DNA from: Oppiella nova
Lineage: Eukaryota; Arthropoda; Arachnida; Sarcoptiformes; Oppiidae
Assembly: GCA_905397405.1 (NCBI GenBank)
Contig: CAJPVJ010000449.1
Span: 1-25,030, forward strand
DNA length: 25,030 nucleotides
Direction: 5' to 3'
Within the stretch, counting starts at the first letter, position 1; each line of letters opens with the position of its first letter. Below the pieces are notes generated by a model that did no database searches, was not told the origin of the DNA, and was given only the letters and a program-made list of their open reading frames with translations. A program made the translations under genes and the position numbers. This document shows, piece by piece, positions 1-13,264 of this stretch.

Positions 1-383
1 GATTAAAATGTTGTTTTCAAGAAAATTATTCTGTTATATAATGTTAACCAATATTAATTACATATCATTTTGCATGAGACTTGTATATTTGAAAACATTC
101 TTTACAATAGCATTTTTAATGCATATTTTATATTGCATACAAAATGAAATCAATTTTCTTGAATGCTAAACAGTTTTCTAGTTTAGGCCGATATCTTATT
201 CAATAAATATTTAAATCAATTTTCGTTTAATTTTTTGCATTCATAAAACGTTTGAATCTATACATTTTTCGTAACACTTTTTTGTGTATTAAATTGAATT
301 TTCATGTAAATTTACTTATCTCCTAAATAATAGTTTTAAAAACATTTATTCAAAAAATAATCAATTCATTATTCAAAGGTGTA
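1..383. other. AT-rich leader region, no gene seen
   Basis: Very AT-rich sequence with no open frame of note. It may hold the promoter and 5' UTR of the exchanger gene that follows, or an intron if that gene has an exon left of the window. I see no clear TATA or initiator that stands out from the background. Confidence 0.4.
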
Positions 384-3300
384 ATGAAAATATATGCACT
401 TTTCCCAAAACTCCATACACTCGTTACTGACAAAAAAATTATTTTCATTTATTTAAAAGACATTGAAAATGTGAATGAATTGGAAACATTCAAATCGTTA
501 GTGCAGTCCAACGATAAGTCCTCACAGAAAGCAAATTCAAACCATAAGAGCGAAGGAATTCACTTAATTGGTTGGGATTGGGATAAGAATAAGAATATTT
601 GGCTCTTCTGTCTCTTCCTATTGATCGCAGCCATCGCTAAGATTGGCTATCATTTCAGCAATTTTTTAAACAATATTATCCCGGAGTCGTGGTATGAATG
701 ACTCCCCGAAACTAATCTCTCTTTTCATTTAACTTCAAATGATATTCTCTTTGTCTCTGTTTGTGGCACTCATAGCATACTTATACTGTTGGGACTGACT
801 ATTGGCTCAATAATACAGTAAGTTAATGCCCGACACAATCATATTTTTTTATTACAACTAATAATATTGTAGTTGTTATAATTATTTTAGTAATAAAGTT
901 AATATAGAGTTTTTTATTATTAAATCAAAGTTATTCATTGAAAGCCTCTGAACAAGTGCCTCAATTTACTGTCGACCTCTTCTTCTTTGTATTACTTCCG
1001 CCGTAAGACTCATATGAAACACATTATATCCAAACAATAGTTTTTTAATAAAATAACTCAATCTGTGTTTACTGTAGAATAATCCTGGAATCGGCCTATT
1101 CTTTGCATGACATCGCATTCCTCACAAACTTGGGCTCAATATTGGTTTTTGCAGTTATAGTAATTGTTTTGACTATTTCTTATTGAAACTACCATTTTTG
1201 CTAACTTTCCACAATTAATAATATAATTAAATCATTGTATTTAAGGGTACTTTCATCAACATAGCCCTGATAGGTCCATCACTGTTTCTGATTAAATTAA
1301 TACCATTCAAATGGTTGGCTTTCCCTTCCATCTCATTCCTGGAGCTAATGGTTTTCGGCACCGCTATCAGTGCTGTCGATCCCGTTTCTGTAATTATGTT
1401 TATAACTAATGATAATTTTTTCATATTATACTTAAAACCACTTTCTAGGTTTTGGCCATATTTCAAGATTTATCAGTCAATAAATCTCTGTATTTCCTGG
1501 TATTCGGTGAATCCCTTCTCAATGGTAACTCAAATTTAAGTGAAATTAATTTAAATTTTAAATACAATTCTTTGTATTATCAGATGCTGTGGTAATCGTT
1601 GTGCACCGGATATTATGCTCAATGTTAGGACAGACTAGTGTGGCGGCCATGGAATTCCTAAAGGGTTTCCTATCACTCTTTTTGGTCAGTTTTGGCGGAT
1701 TTTTCATTGGAGTCTTTTTTGGTGTCTTCACGTCATTAATAACACTCAAAACGACTCATGTCAGGGGTATTACACTTTGTTTGTCATCTTATTTAAACTA
1801 ATGATTATATAAATTATATTTACTTTTATATAGAATTGCTGCTAACTTATATATAACTCTTATTTAATATCTATAAAAGAGATTTTAATAAAATTACGAC
1901 AAAATGTTAGTTACACACAAGTTCTTCAAAAAAAAAGTTATTCACAGAAAATAATTTATTTGATTCAAATTTCTAATGTATATACAGTGTAATATCGTCA
2001 GGTGCTAAACAGGTCATGTTGAATATGTAGTTATTTTAAGCTATAAGTTATTTTTATATTTATACATAAAGGGATATGCAATATAATAATTATTTTATTG
2101 AAAGTCATATTTACTAATACCATATGAATTTGCATTTCTTAAGTCATTGAGCCGATGATAGTCGTGACGATGGCATACATGGGCTTTATATGCGCTGAAA
2201 TCGTCCACTTTTCCGGACTAATTAGTCTAATTGGATGCGGACTCGTATGCTATTATAATTGCATTCAATAATCATGTATTAATTTATATTAATTAATTAA
2301 AGGTCCAAGCTGAATACACTTTTAAAAATATATCGAAAAAATCGCGAACAACTGTGAAATATTTCACAAAAACTTTAAGGTTACTATTATATTGATTAAA
2401 TGAAATTGATGTGAAAAGTGATTTCAATTTTCTCACAAATCTCTTTTGAGCACTCATTGAGAATAAATAGATTTCGTGTAAAAGCTTTCTTTCTCTGCAT
2501 TCAAATCCTTCATTAGTTTTGTATTTAGCGACCATTTCTAGACATTGAGCTCTACTAATGAATGCATTTTATTATATATAATATATATGTTATATAAATA
2601 AATTAATGATATGTTTATTTGCTGCTCTCCAGACTAATACTATTTATTATCCTTTTTGATTCCCATTTTTATTTTTATTTTACAAAATGTTTTAAGTTAG
2701 CAATTGTTAAGCACAACACTATAATTAAAATTAATATACGGATAATGCAGACGAGAAAGAGATCTCAAAAAATAATTAAAATAATATTTTCTCATTAAGT
2801 ACTGGATTATAATATAGAAAAATTTTCTAAAATTTTCTTTTAGTTTGTGTTGACATTGATTATAATTTCATATGAAATATATTTATTAAACAACATATAA
2901 TTACAATTTCAGCACAATTTCGGATTTATTGATATTTTACTTTTTGGGGACAATGCTTATCACCGAAAAACTGGTCTGGAATACAGCCTTCGCTCTCTTC
3001 TCACTACTATTTTGTCTCATTTATCGCTTTGTCAGTAAGTTATCTCATTTTTATATCTTTGCTATCTCATTTTAATTAATACTTTTGTATAAATATTATA
3101 GTGTTTTGTGTTGGTAATATAACTTTGCAATTAAAAGTTTTAATTCCGAGTGATTAAAATTATAGAAATAAAGACAATAATAGAAAAATGCATTTTATTT
3201 AGCATATAAATAACTAGTTATAGATGTAATTTAGATTTAAATTAATAATTTATCTCAACTTCATATATTTACATTATTATCAATTTACGAGTTTATGAGT

Positions 3301-3940
3301 AGTTATTTACATAAATTAAATTAATTTTGCAAACAGAAGTACAGTATAGCTATATTTGAATTAAAACTAATACATAAAATAAAATTCTTTAAGAATATCT
3401 GAATTTCTATCGAAATGTTGAGTATAACAACCAAATTCTTGAACAAATATTTTGACCATACTTTCTATTGATTTCAATTATTTACAGAATAGTCAGCCTT
3501 TAGTTATATACAATAATAAATTGCTGCTATATTGACAAGTGATGTAGAATTTCCTATTATTCAATAAATTCTCAGAAACTTCTTAAAACTAAATTTACTA
3601 ATAGTATTGCCACAATATTACCACAAAATTTCACAATTCCAACCATTTCTATAACTCTGAATACAGTCCAGCATTTGTATTGATTCAATAGTTTACTGAT
3701 AACTACCCTGTATTTGTAGGCGTTTTTGTGCTGACATTCATTTTAAACAATTTTCTGCAAAGAGTACCGGCCATCAAATTTGAAGAACAAATACTAATGG
3801 TATTTATTGCCCACATATTTCAATAAAAACTTTTCTGGATTGAGTGCTTCATTAAAAACAATGGTTTTATATATAAAATGTTAGATTCAGACTTCATTTG
3901 TGAGTCAGTCCTTCGGGCAAAAAGTGTGTATTATATACTG

Positions 3941-3972
<32 letters not shown>

Positions 3973-6374
3973 AATTATATACACTGTATATAAATCCAAA
4001 CGTCGTCCAAATTAATCCGTTTGTGATTCTCATATACAGTAAATGATTGATCAATGGGTCGATGTCTGGGCAGAGCTCAGGCAATAAATTATCACTATTA
4101 CAGTCAAACATATGTTTATACAACACAAACACACATAATGAGGCACTCATTCATCAGTATAAACATTAATTAAATGAGAAATTATGAAAAAATGTAGAAA
4201 TCAATGAGAATTTGTTTAATAGGCTTACGGAGGACTGAGAGGTGCCGTTGCTTTCGCTCTGATTGCTGTCCTCAAAGACGAGAAGGGAATTGAAAATCTA
4301 CCCCTTCTTAAGACCACCACTTTGTTTGTCATCTTATTTACTGTATTTATCTTGGTAAATACATTTTATACTTTTATTTGATTTTTTTAACTGTTCTATA
4401 CAATATTTATCAGTAATTTAAATTTTATAATATATATTATATTTTATACTATTCATATAAAATATTAATTAATGTTATTCAGATATAATAGAGTTTTATA
4501 AATATAAATAGCATTTATAAATAATATAGATGCCTAAAGTAGTAAACATTTATTGAAGGAGTTTATTAAACAAATTAAATATTAATTTATTTTTAATTTT
4601 GAATGTTTTTAATCCCTTTCAGGGCGCCACAACTAAACCATTACTTAATTATCTGAGAATTAGAAAAGAGGTGAAAGAAGAGGCACAACTGTTTCATTTG
4701 ATTAATGCTAAGGTATATGTCATCTAATTATAAAACATTATTTATACCAGATTAATTTTAATCTCTTTTCCAAAGTTTATTGAAAACATTGCATTTGGTG
4801 TGTCAGACATCACAGGTATGTACAGAATATATTTCTTATATCATATATACTGTACATGTATTTGCTTTTGGTATAAGCTTTTCATAGCTTTAATACAAAT
4901 ATATGTACTGTATTACACAATAAAACAATAAGCTATCACAATTTTAAATAATAAAAATCTTTGTAAATCAAATTATATCACTGTATTAATATTTTTCATT
5001 AATTTAAAACCAGGAGTTTATACATTCAACCACTACTGGACGGTAATTAGTTTAACAGATTTTCTTTTCGCTTTAATATTTTTAACTAATTTATAGACTT
5101 AAACAATATTCTTACCTAATTTCAAAATTTTTAATTTTTGAGTTTTATTTGTTATACAAACTATTTTTATCAACTATTTCGATTAAATTTAATTTGTACT
5201 TTATGTTTCTTCTCTATTCTATTAAATTCTTACAGAAAAAACTTATTAAAATCAACGAAAAGTATGTTACAAAATACTTAACTCATGGAAACAACTCACA
5301 ACGAATTGAAAAAACTCTGCAGAAATTAATATTAAAGTAAGAATTCTATGCTTTAGTATTCAATCATTTTAGTTGAACGTAACTTACATAAAGTTTAGAC
5401 TATTTTTCATTTATGATTCTAATGTTATATAGAACTCACTTTTATATGAATATTCTTTAATCATTTCAAAGAATCATATAAAGAGCTACTTGTGTTGAAA
5501 ATAGCATAAGAATCTGCTTTAATAAATAGGTTGACGCCATCTCTATGATCTAAACTTAACATTGAAATCGACATTATTCTCATTTCATGTCATTTACTCG
5601 ATATAAACTTTTTTAGGGAGGAAATGGAGAAACTTTTCGGAAGCGATGATAAGAGTGAAAGATTTTCCCAAGACACGAATAAGTAATGAAATGTTATAAT
5701 GTTATAAAATTCATTAGATTTGAGTATGATTTTTATCTCAATATTTGCAGTAATCGCAGGAAAAGTGTTTCAAACGATTCACAGTTAGAGATGGAGTCGT
5801 CCGAAGAGACAAGTGATGATGAACAGGGTGTTTGTCATCCTATTCAACGAAAGTTTGATGCTATTCTCAATCATTTGTCTCAATACAAACTTTTATGGTT
5901 TCTGAAGAGGAAATCTATGACAAAAGAGGAGAGAAATGCGAATAAAACTCGTAAAATGAGTCAAATATTACAAAATGCTTTTGTCGAAAAAGAAAGAAAC
6001 CAGGTACAATTTGCAATAACTTATAATAAGTCAGTAGCCATACTGTAAATCTGCATAAATATTAGTTTTTAGTAAATTGAATACATAATGGATTGATTTT
6101 TTATTTGTAGACAATTTTACGAAATAGCGTAACAAGGGATCAGATAATAAACAGAGAAGCAATTAAACAGAATATACGGTCTAAAAGGCGGGCATCAAAG
6201 GTGTCAACGGGTGATAGGAATGGTTCAGCACTTTCTCGGCTGTCAAACAGAGATGACAACAAAATAAGGCCACAACTACTGAGTCCTGCTTCTAGTGCTA
6301 CTTATATGAGACGTCTTTCGCTTATATCTAATATTTCTAATTTAGATACAATCGAGAAAATAAGTAAAAAGTAA
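384..6374 (+). CDS. Na+/H+ exchanger, SLC9A (NHE) family, 19 exons
   Basis: Electroneutral Na+/H+ antiporter of the animal plasma-membrane-type NHE group, acting in pH and salt balance. Exons by splice sites and phase: 384-688, 776-817, 931-1002, 1078-1159, 1246-1389, 1449-1524, 1584-1766, 2144-2244, 2303-2379, 2913-3034, 3720-3799, 4223-4354, 4623-4712, 4776-4815, 5014-5042, 5236-5336, 5617-5682, 5751-6003, 6111-6374. All junctions are GT-AG and keep frame, giving 2259 nt or 752 aa. Family motifs in order: LAKIG-like AIAKIGYH and IIPES near residue 100, FFFVLLPPIILESAY (about 132-147), AVDPVS (210-215, ion-site region), FGESLLND (234-241), HVRVIEP (about 299-305) and AYGGLRGAVAFAL (429-441), then a hydrophilic cytosolic tail with an acidic Ser-rich stretch (SSEETSDDEQ) and basic patches. 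The start at 384 is the first ATG of exon 1. An upstream exon with a signal peptide cannot be excluded. Family is certain, the exact paralogue is not. Confidence 0.93.
3948..3972. repeat. (AT)n microsatellite
   Basis: Run of alternating A and T inside intron 11 of the exchanger gene. Simple sequence; a short open frame crossing it on the minus strand is low-complexity noise. Confidence 0.9.
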
Positions 6375-7349
6375 ATTATTATAAATTAATGCTCAGTGTA
6401 AATGATAACATTTAAATACTTTTATATATAGTTAAATATTTTCCTTTAAAAATTCTTTAAACTAAATACAGGTGTACTCTGTATTGACAGATAGATGGGT
6501 CGATATTTCACAATAAGTTTAATTTGTAATTACTATAAACTATTTCTAATTCACGATTTGACTTGACTTATATTAACGTTATTTTTAAGTCGAGTTTTGT
6601 TTCGTTAATTGTACTAACTAATATGATAAATATTTTTAAAGATTTTATTTCTTGTTAATTTATATATTATTTACAAACTTTTATATTAAATTTTATTATT
6701 GCAAAAGTCATTAATCAATATCAATGTATAGTATATATAAAGTGATCTATATTTTTAAAGGGGGCTCACAAACTAGGATTAGTTGGCAACTCTTAAAATA
6801 CTCAATAAATACAATTTAACTCTTACATAGAAATTAACAAAATAACCATGCCACTTTCATGTATCTATAAAAACCGCTTAAATTCCTATAAAAGTCCTCA
6901 AAGTTGACTACAAGACAAAGAAGTAGGTCTGCAGTGGTGACCCCTCATGTTAAAAGTCATTGTGAATTAAGAAATCATTTAAATCGATAATTAAACGATA
7001 ATTTCGCAAACTATAAAAGTTTTGGAAACGATGAGAAAAACATGTTTTTTAAATGCAATGCAATATTATGACAACAGCTGTAATCAAAAATAGACACCAA
7101 ATCATAAGCAATGGTAATAAATATTTGGCGAAAAATCGTTGTCATCGAAAAGCCATTAATCATTGCATTTGAATGGCTGTCAACTGCAAGGGGGCGAAAG
7201 AGATGGCAATGAATGCGAGACATAATATATGGACATAAGGTGTGAGGACTCAACCATTTGTTGTGAAGCCAACGCTCACACAAAACGCGACATTCATCTC
7301 ATCTGTGGTTTGATTTGCATCTGAATTGTGAGACAATTTGTGGCCAGAA
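6375..7349. other. Intergenic region, no gene seen
   Basis: This holds the 3' UTR of the exchanger gene and the upstream region of the small gene at 7350. A candidate polyadenylation signal AATAAA lies at 6804-6809, about 430 nt past the exchanger stop. The last 170 bases are less AT-rich and probably contain the promoter and 5' UTR of the next gene. A 90-codon minus-strand frame at 7011-7283 shows no protein-like features. Confidence 0.45.
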
Positions 7350-7763
7350 ATGAGTGGCGAGTCGTCGAGTCGGGTGTCGGCCACTGTGGTCACCACCAGT
7401 AAGACAGACAACAAACGTGTGGAGAAGACCTTCGCGATGGACGCGATGGGAGTGGGAGGCGATGGCGCCTCAGAGGGTGGTATCTCTCACTTGTCGTCGC
7501 TGAAGAAGTGTGTGAACCGATTGGAGACATCTCTGAACCAATACTTGACGCAAATCATTGACGACGAGACGGAGCCCAACCCGGAGGCCGTGAGCGCTCA
7601 GATCGCGGGCGAAGTGGTGCCCCAAATGACTGCCAGCCCTCAGATGACATCCCAACCCAAACACAAGACTGTGCCGAAGACAGCCCTCAACGACCACTAC
7701 GACTATGAGGACAGTCGGCGCCCATCGGACGGACCCAAACACAAGAAGTGCAAAAACAAGTAA
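7350..7763 (+). CDS. Small unrecognised protein, 137 aa, one exon
   Basis: Open frame from the first ATG at 7350 to TAA at 7761-7763. It is clearly richer in G and C than its surroundings, as are coding exons elsewhere in this window. The protein starts with a Ser/Thr-rich stretch. A central amphipathic segment follows (LSSLKKCVNRLETSLNQYL, about residues 48-66) that could form a helix or short coiled coil, then an acidic IIDDETEPNPE region, and a Pro/Gln/Lys-rich tail ending in a basic cluster (KHKKCKNK). No signal peptide or membrane segment. The short helix followed by an acidic stretch is loosely like GON7, the small disordered KEOPS subunit, but the resemblance is too weak for a name. 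The minus-strand frame at 7470-7787 covers the same bases and looks like a shadow, being Val/Leu-rich without domain features. Confidence 0.6.
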   Translation: MSGESSSRVSATVVTTSKTDNKRVEKTFAMDAMGVGGDGASEGGISHLSSLKKCVNRLETSLNQYLTQIIDDETEPNPEAVSAQIAGEVVPQMTASPQMTSQPKHKTVPKTALNDHYDYEDSRRPSDGPKHKKCKNK

Positions 7764-8005
7764 CACTTCCGCCGACACTGTTATCAATCAAATTTGGGCG
7801 GTTTAGTTGGTTAATAAGTTGTAAAGTAAGTTACGAAACTAACGTTTGATTAGAGTTAACTCAGGTTTCTGACTGAGTTTACTGACTGAAAATCGTGTAA
7901 AACAAGTTATGTAAGTATAATATAGCGATAAATATATGAATTATTTTTTTAAATTGTATTCAATTCAGCAAATTGTTAGCAAATAATCGATTGATTGCTA
8001 TAATT

Positions 8006-9028
8006 ATGTCAAACAATAATAGTTGTGATAATCGATTGGAGAGAATCAAAGAGACGGTTAAGTCTTACCCAGACTTTCCCAAAAAGGGGATCTTATTTCG
8101 GTTGGTTATGTCCATTCATTTCTTATGATAGTATATGCCATATATATAACGATATGTTTGACTTAATCTCAATTAACCATTGTTTCTGGTATACATTCAG
8201 TTGTTTTCTATGACTCCATGTTATCTCTATATACCGTATCTGTAAACATGTTTTCAGTATGTCTTCAGCTCTGTCTCAATACTATACCATCGATTGAATC
8301 CAATTATTTCATACATAAGTACCCGATATATGTTTTAACAAACAATAGGATTATTTACATTCACTTAAACCGGTGTTCACTATAAGTGTATTTTATATCT
8401 GAAATGAGTTAAACTTTTTTGAATCATTCAATTTTTGCCAAACTATATGATTGTCATATGAAAAGTTCATTTCTCACTTCGCATACTCTAATCAATAATT
8501 TAATACATTTTGGTTTAAATGAATTCAATTATATCTCGAATATAAATAACTGAATAAAAGTGAAAATCATTTTAATTATTAAATTTGATTTTATTTCAAA
8601 TGAATAGCGATTTGTTTCCAGTGCTGAGAGAACCCAAAGTGTTCACCGAATTGATTGACTTAATGGCCGAAAGGATCGCAGCCATTGAGCCCAAAGCCGA
8701 AGCCATTATAGGCCTGGAATCGCGTGGATTTCTGTTGGGGACACCACTGGCCCTACGGCTCAAACTGCCGTTCATTCCCGTCCGAAAACCGGGCAAATTG
8801 GCCGGACATGTGAGGAAAGTGTCCTATTCTCTCGAATACGGAACCGATTCACTCGAAATACAGACACAATCCGTCACTAATGGCTTGAAGTGTGTCATTG
8901 TGGACGACTTGATCGCAACGGGAGGCTCACTGAAGGCCAGCATCGATTTGGTGCTCAGCACGCCGCCCGTTCACCAGGTGTCAAACCAACAGTACCTTAA
9001 CCAACGTGACTTGCCGTCTAGTGCGTAA
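8006..9028 (+). CDS. Aprt: Adenine phosphoribosyltransferase, tail atypical
   Basis: Purine salvage enzyme: adenine + PRPP gives AMP + pyrophosphate, cytosolic. Exon 1 is 8006-8100 (start ATG at 8006; YPDFPKKGILFR matches the family N-terminus). Intron 8101-8607 is GT-AG, and exon 2 runs from 8608, restoring RDLFPVL. Then come IIGLESRGFLLG (about residues 64-75), the SLEYG segment (about 106-110) and the PRPP-binding loop VIVDDLIATGG (128-138). As drawn the protein has 171 residues, near the usual 180, but similarity stops at about residue 146. The expected C-terminal part (family pattern C-V-x-L-V-E-L...K-G-x-x-K-L...S-L-x-Q-Y) is not seen in this frame or nearby. A tiny GT-AG intron at 8978-9021 would give an ending with CVRQEK, which also does not restore the family tail. 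The last exon may be lost, misassembled or highly diverged. Confidence 0.85.
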
Positions 9029-9674
9029 GGCAGGAGAAAAGTCAGTGAGTAAGTCATGACTCAGACTATACTTCAGATGTATAGATTCCTAAACTGATTC
9101 ATTCCTTTGTAATATTCAAATGGTTAATATTTTTAACTACTTGTTACGAATTAATAATAAAAACAACTAAATGCTTATCAGTTGTATGAATAATTCAGAC
9201 TATGTTTTGTTCAATGATCAAATGGTATTACCGTATGATAGCCGGACTGTTATGGAGCATAATCTGTGACAATGAACTAAACGTGTATTCCACTAATTGA
9301 TAACTTATTGCATACTTGATACTCTAACAGATTTGTCAGATTATGTGTACCGGTATAAACAAATCAATGTCAACTTAAATCCTCGTTATCTCTAACCGTA
9401 ATCTATTAAATTTAATGCACAAAATGATAACTATTCTGAGCGTAATCTCTAATGTAAAACACAATTATCGTATATACCGGTAATAATTTAATAATATCTT
9501 TATTAAGCATCCATTCAAGAATCACTAATATATTAACAATTAGTCAATCAATCAATTGGTGGAAAATCGGGTCAAATTTAAAACGTTTTTTGTTATCAAA
9601 TATAAAATTAATGAAAAGAGAGGAAAAACAATCATTATTTTAGGAAACAAATTAAATAATCAATAATCAGATGG
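9029..9674. other. Intergenic region between convergent Aprt and NEDD8
   Basis: AT-rich sequence with no supported gene. It should hold the 3' ends of both neighbours. A minus-strand polyadenylation signal (AATAAA, read as TTTATT at 9499-9504 on the plus strand) lies about 170 nt past the NEDD8 stop. I looked here for a missing last Aprt exon and did not find one. Confidence 0.4.
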
Positions 9675-10956
<1,282 letters not shown>

Positions 10957-11099
10957 TTCCGACCAATGAATGTGATATAAAGCAAACCAAATGGCAATCA
11001 GTGATGGTATGAGATGTGTTGTGTCCGTACTGTGTGTCCACTGACAGTATGAGTGAAATGTTTGGCAAATGCAAATCACGGCAAATGTTTTGAACACCG

Positions 11100-11369
11100 A
11101 TTTGTTCGCGAAATGCAATGAAAACAAAGTGTGAAAACCGGGCGACCAGTAGAGCGCATGTGTCGATAATATAATACCCATAATATGGTTGACTTGAGTG
11201 CCACTGTTGGGCACTGTTTGCCATTAATGCCACTCCTATTCGCACCGTCCGTGCGTTCAATGCATTGCTGAACCATTCACTGGCAGTTGTATAGCCTGTG
11301 CGGTGCAGTCGTATGTATAGCGCCGATACCCATAAGCCTATGGCCAGTGTGTGTGCACTACATAATGCA
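11100..11369 (-). other. Exon-like open frame, hydrophobic, unrecognised
   Basis: Read on the minus strand from a possible acceptor at about 11370, one frame stays open for some 85 codons. It has protein-like composition: a hydrophobic LCSAHTLAIGLWVSALYI segment, then [15 protein letters not shown], then another hydrophobic stretch YYIIDTCALLVARFSHFVFI. Two membrane helices would fit. The local sequence is less AT-rich than its surroundings. Against it: there is no ATG at the start, the frame is broken by a 7-nt difference between the two NEDD8 copies just inside this region, and it lies immediately upstream of NEDD8. It could be a stray exon of another gene or part of the NEDD8 5' flank that happens to be open. 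Confidence 0.2.
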
Positions 11370-11874
11370 CTTCAAACTTAATGACAAAACTTTTTGTTCA
11401 TTTGTTTCAAACTTAAGATCTGTTTTCGTAAGAAATGTGTTATTTTTGGATTCACTACTCATTTGAATGAATTAGTGATACATAAGAGACAAACCCTTTA
11501 TACCAATCAGTGATGAAGTGATTAAGCCTTCCGTGCGATACAAGTCTTCACAATATTTGTTCACTTTTGATGCCATAAGACAAGTAAGTGATACATATCT
11601 GTATTGACCACATAATGTCACCATTGGATGTGCTGTGAGAGGGCATGTGATGGAAAGGGTGTGTGTGTGTGATGGGCCTAATAGTGGTGGGATAGCGTGA
11701 GTGGCGAGCACTGGTAGTATTGATATGATATGGCATTGTAGGCATTCCTCGCAAATGATTGTGAGAAACATTTTGGAGTCCAATGTTTTGACTACAGGTA
11801 TCGTATCGTAGACCTCATATACAGTGTATGATATAATTGGATATAACTATAGTTATAGCGATGTATGGTATGGG

Positions 11875-12130
11875 AGATAAGGGCTGAGAGCAGGTGTTTG
11901 CAAATACCACACCTGCGATGGATAGGCACTCGTGCTCTACCTATTAGTTCCTCTGACTTAACCATTCAATGCATTCAAGGCTTAAATGAACTCCGATTTC
12001 AAAGATAAGGGCTGAGAGCAGGTGTTTGCAAATACCACACCTGCGATGGATAGGCACTCGTGCTCTACCTATTAGTTCCTCTGACTTAACCATTCAATGC
12101 ATTCAAGGCTTAAATGAACTCCAATTTCAA
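11875..12130. repeat. Tandem duplication of a 128-bp unit
   Basis: Bases 11875-12002 are followed directly by 12003-12130, the same 128 bases with one difference (G at 11995, A at 12123). Each unit contains a perfect 8-bp inverted repeat, GCAGGTGT and ACACCTGC, around an 11-nt loop, plus a smaller one, GCAC-TC-GTGC. It has no coding content. The length matches the 128 offset of the NEDD8 repeat and is one more than the 127-nt mirror block, which suggests contig ends that overlapped and were not merged. Confidence 0.97.
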
Positions 12131-12548
12131 GTCATCTATGAATCTATGAATTCAACGCTATGTTCATACGATTATCAATACTTTCAAAACTTTTGTTTAA
12201 GTTTCGTAACCAATGTTTATGTTAGTGTTTGCTTTGATTCCCGATATCTCACATATGGACACAATTTACTGGCATTTATTGGATCGTAAACGACATTATT
12301 TGTCATTTTATTATATATACAAATCTATTATTAGTTTTCATTTGAATCTCTTTCTGACAAATGTCTCACAAATTTAATGTTAGTTTTTCGTTAAACTACT
12401 CGACAGTGAACTGAAAGTTAAACGTTTCTCTTCTCATGACTTCAAACTGTCGTATCGATTGGGTTGAAGACCACAAACACATCCGACACATCCTATCCTC
12501 TAATACTATATTTAGTTTTTTACTAATCATTAATCTCTTGAATACTGG

Positions 12549-12592
<44 letters not shown>

Positions 12593-13190
12593 ATTGTATT
12601 GTTTACCACTATATTATTGTTTAATTTGTTGTTTTGTCACTTCATTCAAATGTTTGCCAAATATAACAATTGATTAAACTCTGGAAATATTTATTAATAA
12701 AAATATCTGTCAAACGAATGATAACTAAATTAATGCTTTCCTTCGCTTTTGTTATTATTTTGTCAAAACATCACTTTTATGGAGAAATGCATTCATTTCT
12801 TGGACTCAATTCCTTTACTATATTTCTATTAAATTTTCTGTTTATAAGGACTAATGAATTGGCATTAAAATGATAAATAATTTGATAATTCGTGTGAATT
12901 ATTGCTTCAATTGTTATAATTTATTATTGACTTTAATATAATTGAATTAATTTGTGCAAAAGTGGTGAACAATTTTGGAAAAGGTTTTTTATTTTTGACT
13001 AAAACTGTTTTAGTTGCTTTGAATTTGAAAAGTTAGAAAATTCTCTAAGAAACGATTTCGTGACAAAATATCTTAATTTTGTAATAAATTAATTCATATT
13101 TGAATTTAAAAGAGTAAAAGTCAATGACATTTGATATGAAAAATGAATGTCTTATCAAATAAATGAGTTGTAGTCAAAGGTTTTTTTAAA
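12131..13190. other. Noncoding region with CT microsatellite
   Basis: AT-rich and without a supported gene. A pure (CT)n run of about 40 bases occupies 12551-12590. Short open frames here are low-complexity or AT-driven. Confidence 0.5.
12551..12590. repeat. (CT)n microsatellite
   Basis: About 20 uninterrupted CT units in intergenic sequence. Confidence 0.97.
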
Positions 13191-13264
13191 ATGGATAGTA
13201 AAGCGATTGTTATGGTTTTACAGTTAATATGGATACTTTGGGAAGCCTATAATTACAATGTGAG
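13191..13264 (+). other. Candidate alternative first exon (signal peptide) of the TEP gene
   Basis: ATG at 13191 opens a 24-codon frame, MDSKAIVMVLQLIWILWEAY and on to NYNV, then AG and a GTATGG donor at 13265. It has a hydrophobic core typical of a signal peptide. It ends in phase 2, the same phase as the coding exon at 15755, so it would splice in frame to 17523 and give [13 protein letters not shown]. In insect TEPs the signal peptide leads straight into the first macroglobulin domain, which this exon would reproduce. Support is only by frame, phase and composition; chance is possible. Confidence 0.35.

Noticed and set aside
3905-4150. 81-codon minus-strand frame with Tyr/Ile repeats
   Set aside because: Produced by the AT microsatellite within an exchanger intron.
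7470-7787. 105-codon minus-strand frame opposite the small gene
   Set aside because: A shadow of the plus-strand frame at 7350, rich in Val and Leu from complementing, and without an independent signal.
11472-11783. Overlapping minus-strand frames with Cys/His content
   Set aside because: No recognisable domain, two competing frames and no splice or start context; considered and not supported.
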